Assembly: GCA_030734395.1 (NCBI GenBank)
Contig: JAUZTG010000029.1
Location: forward strand, 6,014,001-6,078,000
Direction of reading: 5' to 3'
Source of the DNA: Sarocladium kiliense
Lineage: Eukaryota > Ascomycota > Sordariomycetes > Hypocreales > Sarocladiaceae
Length of the DNA: 64,000 bases
Shown here: piece by piece, positions 45,890 to 57,492 of the stretch
How the letters are laid out: every line of letters begins with the position of its first letter
Position numbering within the stretch: position 1 is the stretch's first letter
The notes under the pieces: model-generated
Seen by the model: the letters and a program-made list of their open reading frames with translations, nothing else
Told to the model about the DNA's origin: nothing
Databases searched by the model: none
Position numbers and translations under genes: made by a program

Positions 45890-48800
45890 ATGGCTTCCTC
45901 ACAACCCTCATCGCGGGAGGCGTCCCCGGAGCTTCTTACACCTCGCACAAAGCTCCAGGCGCTCCTCAGATCGACCGACAGTAGCGATGAAGAGGGCGGA
46001 CAACAGATCACGAAAAGGAAACTGGATTACAGAGCAGGCCTTCCCAAGAGGTCGTCAGCATCACCAGCTCATGGAAAGTCATCCGACGAAGAGTCCGACG
46101 TGGAAATCCGACCCAGGGGACGACTCGCCGCGCGAATGCAAGGTGCGGCCGCTACTGCTACCGCCACACCGAGTTCGAGTTCAGCGATCCCCGAATCTAG
46201 CTTGCCCGACAACGCGAGAGATCGCGTCAGAAGGATGCTCTTGCAGGAAGAAGAGAAGAAAGCAGAGTCAGAAGCGACAAATGAACCCCAAGTCGCCGAA
46301 GATGAGGAGGATGAGCTTCCTGTTGCGCGGCGGAGACTCAAACGGAAGGGCTCTGTTCAGCCGGAAACTGAGTCATCACAGCAACAGGACGCTCAAGTTA
46401 CAAGATCTGCCAGCCCTACGCTCTTCGTATCGTCGCCAGTCCGACCATCACCCAGCAAAGCCACCGAACGTGGGGCAGAGTCTGATAATGACCTTCCAGC
46501 ACTCAAGTCTGATCGCTTCAAGGCGCTTGTTCAGCGAAAGAGACAAGAGCGAGAGGCTCGCGAAGCTGCTGAGGAGGCGCGGAAAGCTGAACGCCGAGCT
46601 CAGCAAGAGAAGCTTGCCTCTGAGCTTGAAGAGCTGGACTCAGATGCTGGAAATGGATCAAGCATCACCGATGACGAAGGCGGCCGGCAACTCACCCAAA
46701 AGGCCCGGCCGTCTCGTAAGGCTAGCAAGAAGGCCATCGAGGACATGAACCGCGAGACACAGCGAATGGCGCGAAACATGCAGCTTGCCCACGAAGCGAA
46801 GACAAGGAAGAAGATCACCAAGAACAGCCTTTTCGAACGCTTCAACTTCCACCCTGTCGGCGAGCCGGAGCCGAAGACCGCAAGCTCCAGTCGCCCTGGT
46901 ACCCCGACGTCAGATTCGGAGATGAAGGACGCAGACACAGCACCAAGCTCTCCGCCAACTGCCAGGAAGGACACCACCGAAGATACGATCCAGCAGACGC
47001 CTGTGCAGGTTTCAACAGTCGTACAGGAGCTGCCCAGCGTCGATGAGCTCGCGCTCCAGACACCGACACTTGACAAGGGCAAAGGGAAAGCTGTTGAATT
47101 CGAGCCTCAGGAACAGCAATCTACGGCTAAGCCAAAGCGTCACGTCCGCGTGAAATTACCCGTGCCAGTTAAACGAACAACACTCGACGATTCGGATGAT
47201 GAGTTGCAAGTGATGCACACGACCAAGGACAAGCTCAACGACGTTTTCGACAAGGTACCCCTGAACAAGGCCAAAGAACCGCACTCTATTCAGGCACTTC
47301 GTGCTCTTGCGCAAGTAAAGTCTCCGGGCCAGGAGAGGAAACGAAGGTCTGATCGCACCAGCATGAGCCATGGCCAGCTGCACATGAGTCTTCAACAAAG
47401 AGCACGCCAACAGGCACGGCTGGAACGTGAGCGCCGCGTAGAGGAGCTCAAGGCGCAAGGTGTTGTGATCCAGACGGCTGAGGAGCATGAGCGCGAGAAG
47501 CAAGAGGTTGAAAACATGCTTCTGGCCAAAGCACGTGAGGAGGATCGCAGACTGATGCAGGAGGAGCGAGCAGCGGCGAAGAAAGAAGCCGGGGAGAATG
47601 GAACGGCTGATCCGCTTGCATGGGATGATAGTGAGGACGAGGACTTCGTCGGCTCTACCAAAGGGGAAGATGACGCAGACGCCGAGCAGTCAGCGATCGA
47701 GCTCTCTGGATCTGAGGAAGAAGAGGAAGAGGAGGAAGAAGAAGAAGCAGAAGGGGAGGAGGACCCCATGCTTGAGGAAGAAGCAGAGGAAGAGACGGAA
47801 GACGCAGCTCATGAGACTGCGGTGGTCCTGACTGATCCTGTGCCCGCGGATGATGATGAGGAGCTCCCGTCTATGAACCGGCGTCGCGGAAGGAATCTCA
47901 AGGCCGTTCTCTCAGATGACGAGGACGACGTGGTTGAAGCGACTCCCAAGCCTCAAAAGATTACCCACACCAGCCCAGCGGTCTTAGCTACAGATTCTCC
48001 AGCTGCTCCTGGGTCGGTTCTGAGATCAGCCAAGAAGACGTTCATTCCTGGTCTCCCAGTCGAATCAGGAGGTCCTGCTGGCCTTGGGCTTACTCAGATC
48101 TTCGCTGGCACTATGGATGACAGCCAGAGCCAGATGACGCCCGCCAGAGGACTGACGCAGTCCATGATGCCAGACTTCGACGCCTTCCCTGATTCGAACT
48201 TTTCTGCTATGAGCGAGTCGCGGCAAGACAAGCTCAGCCCTCAGAATGAAGACACGCAGGCTTCTACCCAGGGCGTCAAGTTCAACCTCACACAAAGCCA
48301 GATGCGGAAGCTTGACAGTCTTCTTCAGAAGCCAGACACGCAGATGTCAGAGATGATCGAGCTGTCTCAGGATGGTGGGTTTCAAGAGCACACACCACTT
48401 CTCGACCGCTTCATGGAGCCTCCGACCTCAACCGTACAAACCGTCGTACTGGACCGGACAGGCAGCAATATCCAACCAGCTGACTCACCACTGGTGCAGA
48501 GGGGACGTCTGCGTCGGAAGCTGGAAGTTATTCAGGAGGCCAAGAACTCACAGTCTCCCTCGGCTCCGACCACGGCCTTCAACGCACTGCAGGATGGTGC
48601 CGAGAGGCAGAAGAAGAAGGAACAGCAAGAGGACTTCGACCGCAAGAAGAGTAAAGCGAAGGAGATGGTTCACGAACAGGCCGACGAATCTGAGGATGAG
48701 TACGCAGGTCTTGGTGGTGCCGATGGTGAGGACAGTGATGACGAGTCGGCTGCCTCCGTACGAGAGATGATTGACGACGAGGCGGGTAATGATCAGGACA

Positions 48801-49939
48801 AGGCAAAGCTTGCTGGCTTCTACGCGTAAGTTGTGCTCTTTCCACCACGCATGTTGTCGTTTGGCGCTAATTTCCACAGTGAACGTGAACGCATTGAGGA
48901 CGAGCAGGGTATCGAGAAGCTGTACAAAGATGTCACGACAGGCAACCTTCGGCGGAAACGTGGGGCAGACTACGACCTGTCTGACTCGGATGATGGTGGT
49001 GAGGCGCGCCGCAGGATGAAGCGACGCCAATTTGCGAAGATGCAGAAGGCTCTCTATGCTGATGAGCGTGTCAAGAAGATGGCCAAGAACCCGGGAAATC
49101 AAGCCTTCTTGCGCGCTATGCAAGATCAAGAAAGCGACGATGAGATGAACCTCCTCGACATGGGCGAGCCCGCGGAGGAAGAGCAGACTTCGACCGCGAC
49201 ACCACCACATAATGATGAGGATCAGACTGTTCCAGACAGCCAACCGCGAAAGGCCCTAGGCGACGCGGCGGAGAACCACCGTGCGCCGGCTCATCTCCGA
49301 AGGACCAAGGACGGCAAGAAGCCTGCACATATTGGTGAGGTTAGGCAGACTCTGTCGAGCCTACTCGAGGAGAGAGAGAGCTCTATTATTCCTGCAACGC
49401 AAGCTGGCTCTGATAGCGAAAGAGATGACGAGGAGGGTGACGAAGTGATCAGGCCGTCATCGTTCCGCAGCGACAAGGAGAACGATGCGCCGAACCCTCG
49501 ACGAGGCCGCGTCGCTGTCGTGGACCGCATCTCACTCAAGCGCAACAATTCCTCGAACGTGTCTGCATCTCGTCTGGCTTTTGCGACAAACGGCCCAACC
49601 TCTTCAGCGATCAAGATCCCCGCCTTCCTCCGCCGCGCCTCAAGTGCAGCTAGCAGCAGCCTGGGCTCTGTCGCCACAGCTACGAAGTCATCTACTACTC
49701 CCGGTGCAGCAGGAGGCTTCGTCGACGAGGGAAAGATCAAGAAGCCGACGGGTGCACGTGGCCGGAGCGGCATTCACGGCTTTGGATCTGCGAGGACCGG
49801 AGCAGGCATGGCAGCTGAGAGTGAGGCCATGGCGAAGGTTAGGGAGAGTGAGAGGAGAAGACAAGAGAAGAGGGCGAGGGGCGCAGAGAGGAGGATGGGT
49901 GCCGTCGGGGGATTGCTTGGCAAGGGTTCATTTGAATAA
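45890..49939 (+). CDS. MRC1: Mediator of replication checkpoint 1 (Claspin-like)
   Basis: Exon 1 is 45890-48825 and exon 2 is 48880-49939, joined in phase 2 over a 54-bp intron (GTAAGT...CACAG), giving 1331 aa. The start was set at MASSQPSSREASPELL (context CCGCAATGG); the frame upstream of it looks untranslated. The protein is charged and largely disordered, with long Glu runs and coiled-coil segments (KRQEREAREAAEEARKAERR). Several SQ/TQ sites (DSQSQ, EDTQASTQ, NLTQSQ) suit phosphorylation by the Mec1/Rad3 kinase. The conserved MRC1-like domain spans about residues 930-1080, with LAGFYAERERIEDEQGIEKL, RRKRGADYDLSDSDDG and KNPGNQAFLRAMQDQ. Mrc1 travels with the replisome and relays stalled-fork signals to the checkpoint kinase. 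The C-terminal end is Ser/Ala- and Arg-rich. Confidence 0.85.
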
Positions 49940-50622
49940 TGGTTTGCGATGATTGGCTTTGGAAACTCTTCATAGGGCTGGCGTTTAAGGGTCATGGCAT
50001 GATGTCAGGGTTCAGGAGTTCTCTGGCACACAGTTTGGGGGTCAAAGGATTCAAAATATTAAGCATGATCACTACGCCTCATCTCACCGCCGCAATGGCC
50101 CTTCCTTCTCTGCCCTCTATCAGGAGGAAGCATCGTGATATCCCTTGGTACACTCGCTCGACAAGTCTAGCTCACCCCATCCTTGCCCGACTCGCTTACA
50201 TCCCGTGGTCCGGAAGGCTGTCAACTGACGAAGCTGACTGAGGGGAAAGAAAATATGTGCCTGACGACCTTCTTCGGATATAGCCGCCTGCACAACGTGG
50301 TGTTGCCAAGGTCGGCTGCCTAGGCAATATATTGACGAGAATGCCGGCTTAGAGGTATCCCGCCAGGGTATTTATTATTCCGGACGCGCTGTGTCTGGAT
50401 CTGGTGATCTGTAGGGTTTAGCCTTGCGATATAGCCTGTGTTGGCTCACAGGTTTGTTGGTTGCAGTGGCATAAGGCTATGGAGATGAGTGAGGCGGTGT
50501 ATTGTCACGATCGCTTCTCTCCTTTCGGTTCGTTCTAGAAATGAATTTATGGAGGAGCGTTTTGTTTGGGCAATGTGGTCGGGTTTCAACATAATACAGC
50601 TTAACTCCTGCTGTTTCTTACG
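49940..50622. other. Intergenic, 0.7 kb
   Basis: MRC1 3' region and former promoter region of the pseudogene. No gene or RNA was recognised. Confidence 0.5.
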
Positions 50623-51695
50623 ATGATTGTGGAACCAATGCTGTACATCTTATATGAGACAATGACATCAACTTTTCCCTCTACACTTGACTACCGCCTC
50701 GCAATCACTGTGAATCATTTTGCCTCCTTATTCTCCGGTATAGTGCTAGCTGCGAGTGTCGTTCACGCATCGTGGACAGAAGAAAAAGTGCTCACAGTGT
50801 ACAACCAAACTGAATGGAGGGCTTCTTCAACAACGCCAACGCAAGCGCCACCTTAAGAGATCCCGTTTTACGATATCTCGAAGAACTACAGCAAAAATGC
50901 CAAGCCAACGCTCGACTGGGAACTGAAGCTTTGATTTGTCTGGGATATCCCCAGTTCAAAGTCTGACGATGGATACGTGACGGCGGGTGAATTGTAGCTC
51001 TCGTTGTACGAGTCACTTGTGGACGACAGTGGGACACTCAACGTGGCAGAGAAACAATGGGCGACCTGTCGTCGATCAATTACCATGAAGAAAGTTCTGT
51101 GGGGAGAAGAGGTCCACCCATAGTGTGAAGGGATGCTGTCTGGCAAGTGCTTCGAGGCCTTGCAGCACATCGCGAATCATACAGACTGCGAAAATTGGGT
51201 GTATGATGAGGCGTGCTTCGATGAACTGGCACCTAGCCTCGGTGACTCTCTAGGTAAGTATGGTGCATCGACGGCCTTCTAGGAAGTAAATACCATGAAT
51301 AAGATGTCTACCTGAGGGGAAGATGCAAGGAACAGCGGCTAATGTCACTCCTTGATTCAGAGGGCCCGATCGAGAGCAACATATCATCATGGTACGGCCA
51401 ATGAGAGAATTATGCACGCAACCCGCACCCCCTGGGAGACCATAAGTCTTACAACTCTGGCATCAAATGCATGTACGTAGTCATGACAGGTATCGGTCGG
51501 TATACTGAGAACGGGACGACTGAAGATGGATGGAACGTTTTCGTGGAGCCTGGAACTAAGCTGCCGCCGAAGTTGAATTGCATCCGAGTGAATAAATTTA
51601 CCGAGGCAAGTAGGAAGCTTTCAGCTGCCGGAAGAAAGGAGGTCGGAGGGCTTGGGTCACTTGTAATGGCGTTAGCGTTGGCGATGATGTGGTAA
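50623..51695 (+). pseudogene. Decayed gene for a secreted, probably GPI-anchored protein; five in-frame stops
   Basis: A single reading frame stays protein-like from about 50662 to 51253 and, after a 107-bp intron (donor GTAAGT at 51254, acceptor TTCAG ending 51360), to the stop ending at 51695. It is cut by in-frame stops: TAA at 50854, TGA at 50932, TAG at 50995, TAG at 51121 and TGA at 51402. Between them the translation is coherent, for example EIPFYDISKNYSKNAKPTLD, NVAEKQWATCRRSITMKKVL, GKCFEALQHIANHTDCENW and VYDEACFDELAPSLGD. The N-terminus NHFASLFSGIVLAASVVHA reads as a signal peptide directly after a GTG codon at 50710. The C-terminus ends VGGLGSLVMALALAMMW, a GPI-type tail. No frameshift is needed. 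Each stop can arise by one transition (CAA, CAG, CGA or TGG). The family is not recognised. Confidence 0.65.
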
Positions 51696-51982
51696 TGATG
51701 TTGAAGCAGGAGGAGGAGGCAGATGGTGACGCAGGGTGACGAACTCTGTATGTGCGATCTTGCCCGTGCTTTCTTGCTAATAGAAACGTCAATAATGATG
51801 AAAAGTCTGTTCAAACGCACCAAAAAATACATTGAATGGTGCAGAAGATGCAACGCTGTAAGACAACACACCAAGTCTTGCATCTGTATACTTGAGGAAG
51901 ACGTACACGGTGGATGGGTTTTGAGTTCCCGAAATTGCTATATAAATTGAAACAAAGCAATACCTTTCAACAATTCAAACAT

Positions 51983-52055
51983 GGTTTCGTGGCGCAGTTG
52001 GTAGCGCGCCTCGCTAACACCGAGAAGGTCTCCGGTTCGAGCCCGGACGAAACCA
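51983..52055 (+). tRNA. tRNA-Val (AAC)
   Basis: A 73-base cloverleaf. Acceptor arms GGTTTCG/CGAAACC pair fully, with discriminator A. The D stem is GCGC/GCGC around AGTTGGTA, and the T stem TCCGG/CCGGA surrounds TTCGAGC. The anticodon loop is CTAACAC, giving AAC, which after adenosine-to-inosine editing reads valine codons. The first base pair of the anticodon stem is a C-A mismatch. There is no intron. Confidence 0.9.
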
Positions 52056-52059
52056 TTTC

Positions 52060-52063
52060 TTTT
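52060..52063 (+). terminator. RNA polymerase III terminator of tRNA-Val
   Basis: TTTT four bases past the tRNA end, preceded by TTTC, typical of a polymerase III stop. Confidence 0.55.
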
Positions 52064-53270
52064 GCCTTTTGCCGCGCTTGGCGCTTGCATTGACTTGCAC
52101 CACCAATCCGTAGGTTTCGGCAATCTATTTGCGATCCCTGATGATCAGTGGCCAAAGCCTGCTCCTGCGAGTCAAACCCTATCCTGCAAGGGTTACACTT
52201 TGACTCAAATCTGCACTTTTTTTTGCCCTTGCGAACCTGCTTCTTTTGAGAACAAAACCAGGTGGCGCCACAGTTCGGAGTGTCACGTGCTCCATAGGAT
52301 TCAGCTTTCAGCCACTTCCATCCCCGCTGTTGCGGCTCAGCATAGGTCAGGTAATCAACAGATCTCAAGGTTCAGGCTGTTTTCCGTAGGCCGAGGTGAA
52401 TCGAGGAAGGCCTGGAACACAGCGCTTACTAGTAGCTCTTGGTGCAGCCCAACCCGGGCGATTCGCTCAGTGAGCTTCATTCACTACTGTGCAAGGCTAT
52501 TCCCGACATCATGTCCCTCCCTACAGGCCCTCACAGTTACTGTGACTACGATGTCCTCAGTAGCCCCAACAACAGCATGAATCGAACCCACTTTCGTGAA
52601 TGCCCTGCATCGTGAGCTGGCCCTCGTGAAATTATCCTTCATCTCAAGTCTCAACCGCCCTTCCCTGCAGCCCATGTGTTAGTCGCTCTTTTTCCGCCCT
52701 CCTAGCATCAACCAGGCCCATCCATCCCGCGCCAGCTGACTGCACCTACCACCTAGACGACCACTCTGGGCCCGCCTTGGCCGCTGAGCGATCGTCACAA
52801 CACTAACCCAACCTTCTCCTCTCTCCTCACTTTCCCGCCTTTCCCATCTTCCCAAACTCCTCCCTCTCCATCAGCGACACACCGCAGCCCGTCTCGGCGC
52901 CGACCTCATCAGCTTTTTCTTCGAGGGCGCCAGCCTCATCAACCGAGCCGGCCGACAAACTTGAATCCGGTCGAAGCTGGCGTTCGCAATCCGCCGTCCC
53001 TCCGAGATTTGCCCCCGTCCACGCACGCACACTGTCGGAAAGCAACCTGCAACAATGAACGTTCTCCTCTCGCCACAGCCGCCAGTTTTTCCTCATCAGC
53101 GTGATAACTCCCGCCTCTCACCTCAACGATCTGGTCAGTGCCTATTTTTCCAGTCGCCCAGTAGACCGAGAGATTGTCTCCCTCGATAATCTTTTGGACT
53201 CTCGGTCGGCTGTGTGGTGCAGTTCTCGGACAGATTCTGACCTTCAATCACAGTCTCACCCTTTCACAAC
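52064..53270. other. Intergenic and leader upstream of CUT8, 1.2 kb
   Basis: Pyrimidine-rich on the plus strand from about 52670 to 52910, as expected of a fungal promoter and leader for the downstream gene. No gene is supported. Confidence 0.5.
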
Positions 53271-54080
53271 ATGTCGAACCGCAAGCGAAAAGCCGACGAA
53301 GATGGCGACGAATGCATGTCACCTAACGCCTCTCCTGCCATCTCAAGCCGCCCTCTAGCCCGACCGTCCAAAAAGGTCCGTAGCAATGACCTTGTTGGGC
53401 GACCGCTCGCTCTTCCCCGACTCCTGGAAACTCTCGATACAGCGGAGCTGCGAACAGTCCTGGAACGTATCTGCGAGCGTCACCCCGATATTGGCCGCGA
53501 AGTGGTCAGCAGCGCACCCCGTCCTACTGCAAATGCTGCGCTCGAAGTCTTGCAAGGATATCAGGATAAGCTGAAGGCTGCGGCACCCTACGGCGACAGC
53601 AGTGCGGAATACACCTACTACCGAGTGAAGGATGCACTGGTAGCTCTCCTCGATGCGCTCTCCGATTTCACGCCTCAGTTTCTCCCCCCTATCGAGTCTC
53701 AGCCGACAAAGTCCCTTGAATTCTTGCACGGAGCAACGAAATTCATCCACGACCTACCCAACTGGGAACCTCAACCATACCGTCATCACAAGGAAAATGC
53801 GTATGAGGAGATCTCGAGAGCCTGGGCTTTGGTCATTAATGAGGCATCAAAAAGGGCAGGGGGCTTCAACCTTCACTCTGGCGGCTGGGACCAAACATTG
53901 TCCCGCCACAATGAGCAATCAGGAGGACGTCTTGATACGGCGGTCTCAGCAATGGCCAACAATGTTGGCTGGATGGGACACAATGCGGGCGGTTCTTCCA
54001 CTCCTTCCGACCAGAACACGATTCTGAGCCAGCTCATGTCTGGCGCCTACGGGTCTCCAGTTAGGGTTGGTCCCTGGTAA
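53271..54080 (+). CDS. CUT8: Tethering factor for the nuclear proteasome (Cut8/Sts1)
   Basis: Single exon, 269 aa. The start MSNRKRKADEDGDECMSP follows TTTCACAAC, a good start context. Residues 3-7 and 33-36 (RKRKA, SKKVR) are basic nuclear-import-like patches. The folded domain begins at LLETLDTAELRTVLERICERH and includes DKLKAAAPYGDSSAEYTYYR, ALVALLDALSDFTPQFLPP, the signature TKSLEFLHGATKFIHDLPNW, and ENAYEEISRAWALVINEASK. These match the dimerisation and six-helix parts of Cut8. In yeasts Cut8/Sts1 ties proteasomes to the nuclear envelope. The Lys-rich N-terminal part is the portion ubiquitinated in fission yeast. It lies in tandem with RAD52, 789 bp upstream. Confidence 0.88.
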   Translation: MSNRKRKADEDGDECMSPNASPAISSRPLARPSKKVRSNDLVGRPLALPRLLETLDTAELRTVLERICERHPDIGREVVSSAPRPTANAALEVLQGYQDKLKAAAPYGDSSAEYTYYRVKDALVALLDALSDFTPQFLPPIESQPTKSLEFLHGATKFIHDLPNWEPQPYRHHKENAYEEISRAWALVINEASKRAGGFNLHSGGWDQTLSRHNEQSGGRLDTAVSAMANNVGWMGHNAGGSSTPSDQNTILSQLMSGAYGSPVRVGPW

Positions 54081-54869
54081 CGTACATGATCCGGCAAAGT
54101 ATACGACAAACGGGTGCATAGCATGGGAAATTTCGGAGGAGCAAATACTTGCACACATAACGACGACCATCATGACGACTTTCTGTTTGGTACCAAATCG
54201 GCGGCATAGACTTTTTTCGGACCTTTGCATTTACCACCTCCATCGCACGCACGGAACAGACTTGGTTGGGTCGGCGTTTCTTTATACTTGTTTGCTGAAT
54301 TTTGATATCCTTTTTCTCAACTAGTACTTTCCTGTTCACCTCGTGGCCAGACTTTGGCCGAGGTTCAATTTCCTTCCACTAGGTAGTTTTGTCTTTCGGT
54401 AGTTGGTCACACGCAACGCATCCTCTATGAAGGAGCTGTCGCTTTCAATGCTGTTGTCTATAGGCTGGTACAGCAGTCACAGAGGAGGCAAGCAAATGGT
54501 ATAATGTCATGACTTTGCAAATCTCATCACGCCGTAGCACCAGCCAATTTGCTCACCATGTGATTGTTGCGAGATGAACTCAGCCGAAAGCAACTTCTTT
54601 ATTTTCAATCATGCTTGTTATTGAGTTCTATCGACAACAACAAGTTCTTTGTGCTGCACAATGTTGTTGGAGCCTGGAAGTGGGTCACGTGCTTTCCCGT
54701 CATGGTCTCGTTCCCATCTCAGACGCGGTTGGGAGGCGAGCAACTAGACGCGACGACGGAGAGGTCCAACACAACATCACAACGGCAACGAAGTCCTGCA
54801 ATCGCAGCACCTGAGACGGTACTCAATCCAATCATCCACTCCAAATGCTAAGATAATTCCTCAGCCTAC
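54081..54869. other. Intergenic between CUT8 and RAD52
   Basis: CUT8 3' region, then the RAD52 promoter. GACGCG appears twice near 54720-54755, resembling but not matching the MluI cell-cycle box. No gene was seen. Confidence 0.5.
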
Positions 54870-55780
54870 ATGATGCCAAAGTGAGCTCATCCGTTACAAC
54901 TCTAACCCCCCGCATTCACGCTAACGTTTATACGTGAAGCCCAGGCGCGCAACACCAGTCATGGACGAACCCGTACGAAGAGGTCAGGCCCAGGGTCTCT
55001 GAATGGACAGCAAAGGAAATTGCCACGATCGCATCGAAGCTAGATAAACAGCTTGGACCTGAATACATCTCAGCTAGATCAGGACCCGGAGGTATCAAGG
55101 TGCACTACCTGACTGCGGAGAAGTGCATCACGCTTGCGAACGAGGTCTTTGGGTTCAACGGATGGTCTTCTTCGATTCAAAACATTCAGATTGATTTCGC
55201 CGACGAAAATCCACAAACGCAGAGAGTCAGTATAGGGTTGTCTGTCATCGTCCGTATCACCCTCCGGGATGGCACATATCACGAGGATGTTGGTTACGGC
55301 TCTATCGACAACGCCAGAGGCAAAGCTATGGCCTTTGAGAAGGCGAAGAAGGAGGGAACTACAGACGGGCTGAAGCGGGCACTCAGGAGCTTCGGCAACT
55401 TACTGGGCAACTGCATTTACGACCAGGACTACATCAAGCAAGTAGTCAAGATGAAGGCCCAGCCTGTGAAGAAGTTTGATCAACAAAACCTGCACAGGCA
55501 CGCCGACTTCGTCAAGATGGAAGAAGCAAAACAGGAGCCTGTGGCTCTGCCGGTCGTCTCTGTTAGTATGACGTCGAGAACGGAACCGTCGGAATCATTT
55601 GAAGACTTCTTGGGAGGTGAGGATGGACGATTTGACCTCATGCGTGATGACGCTAACCACCGTTCCAGAACTTGACGAAGCAGACTTTTGCGTCCCGGAA
55701 GACGATATGCCTGACGAGAGCATGCTACCGCCACCCGTCCGTCCCGATGCCGCAAGTCGAGGTCCCAGCGATCCAGCACC

Positions 55781-55813
<33 letters not shown>

Positions 55814-56486
55814 TCAGATGTCCATGGGCGCTACCGAACCCAATCGGCCACCCCAGACGCCTCAAGCTGCACAACGACCAATGCAACAGAGTGGACCATC
55901 TATGCAGCCTCAACGTCCAGGGCCGCCACAGTCGAATAACAGCAGCATATCCTCGGTGGCGAACACAGCCTCTGTAGCAAACCCACCAGAGACCGTCGCG
56001 TTCTTCTCTGCAAAAGCCTTGAGCCAGCTACCAGAGGGCGACACAAATCCCGCTGCCCGCCCCGGCATGGCGAAGCAACTCTTCAACCCCAAGGCTGAAA
56101 GTCCTTCCATCCGACGCACCCCCGGCATTGATCACTCATCGTCCCGACCACTAGCAAGGACGGGTCAGCACGTGGCACCTACTGCAAGCCAAGCTGCCGC
56201 TGCTACAGTCGCAGCTCCGACAGGGAACGCAGGCAACTTCACACCTGTTCGACCTGGTGTTGTCACCAGAGCCAGCGGCGCTGTCAACCACTCGATCGAC
56301 CAAGCGCGACGAATCGGAGCTCCTGGCGGTGGTGGTAGTCCCCTCGCCAACAGGGGATCTTACAAACCGCCCTCCATGAAAAGGGCTCCATTGACAGAGC
56401 TGCCAGCTAATGGGGGGACAACAACGGCTACAGTCAGTGGTGGTGGGGATGTGCAAGGCGATGCGAAGCGCCAGAAGACGGCATGA
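54870..56486 (+). CDS. RAD52: DNA repair and recombination protein Rad52
   Basis: Three exons: a tiny first exon 54870-54880 (ATGATGCCAAA), then 54940-55616 and 55669-56486. The introns are 59 and 52 bp, both with perfect GCTAAC branch sites. The product is 501 aa. The strand-annealing domain occupies about residues 20-190, with WTAKEIATIASKLDKQLGPE, the typical YLTAEKCITLANEVFGFNGW, FADENPQTQRVSIGLSVIVR, the Gly-rich GYGSIDNARGKAMAFEKAKK, and DGLKRALRSFGNLLGNCIYD. These are hallmark Rad52 motifs for DNA binding and ring formation. The C-terminal half is disordered, with ten consecutive Gln at about 268-277, FFSAKALSQLPEGD (a candidate Rad51-interaction segment, by analogy), and a basic KRQKTA end. 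Rad52 loads Rad51 and anneals single strands in the nucleus. Confidence 0.95.
55782..55811 (+). repeat. CAG repeat (10 Gln codons) in RAD52
   Basis: Ten consecutive CAG codons, followed by CGT CAG, in the disordered half of RAD52. It is likely to vary in length between strains. Confidence 0.9.
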
Positions 56487-57492
56487 GGGGGTGGTTTTCG
56501 GCTGATCACGGATTTTCCTTTTGAGCGGGTTCGTCTTGCTTGCTGTACGATTCGTATGGCTATTATAATGTTTTCCGTTTGATGATGGCTGGCGTTTGGG
56601 TGTATTTGGCGCCTGTGGTGCCACGGAGGTATGGGCCTTACTGAGCAGTGGAAGTGGTACCAAACAGAGGGAGGGTGAGGAGGAGAGATAGATAACCTAG
56701 TGGGATTGGAGGCACAATTCTGCTTTTATGCAACATGCATATTTCGTGATCTGTTCGAGACCCAATGGTTCATTTAGGCTGTTCTTTATTGAGACGCGCG
56801 TCGCGGTTGGCCTGGGCTCCGTCGTTCGACGCTTGCGATGTATGGTGAGGGAGGTTATATGTTGAGATGAGAACAATTGATGTTCCCAAGTTGCAGCCTG
56901 AGTGTACTGTATTCTGTCCTAACCATCAAGATACGCGATAATTAGCGCTTTGACAAGTAAGCATCACAGGTTCTACCCCAGGACCAAGTCACAGTTCACG
57001 GCCAAAGTCCAGAGGAAGTATTCATTTCGGAAACTATGTAACTTGTCCAAACACCTATTTCACCCCCCAGCAAAGCCAAAATAGAAGATATCATAAATTC
57101 AGACCCATCCCATCCCAGAAGAAGCAATCCATAAAACCCCATGTTATTAATAAAAAAAAAAGTCATCGGAATTTGCATAGTACCGCCATTTGGAACCCCG
57201 TGTGTCGGCCAGAACCCTTTTGGGTCTTTGCCAGTGAAGAAGAGGGAAACCACCCCGTAAGTTTTGTTCGTTGAAGGTTAGAAAGGAAAAGGAAAAATGA
57301 AGAGAAATGATGAGAAGTGGTTCCCGTGGTACCAGCGTTCGTCGTCTCCAAGCTGATGCCCAATCTATGCGATCCCTCCCGCCTCTTTCAGAGTTTCCCG
57401 GTTTCCAAACCCTGCCCTGAGTTTCGTCCAATAATTCCAGCGCTTTTACCAAAACCCCCCTCCTTCAGGAGCGACACCTAACCCTCATGGGG
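56487..57492. other. Intergenic between convergent RAD52 and bZIP genes
   Basis: 1 kb between two convergent stops, holding both 3' untranslated regions. A run of nine A at about 57153-57161 lies on the plus strand. No other gene was seen. Confidence 0.5.
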
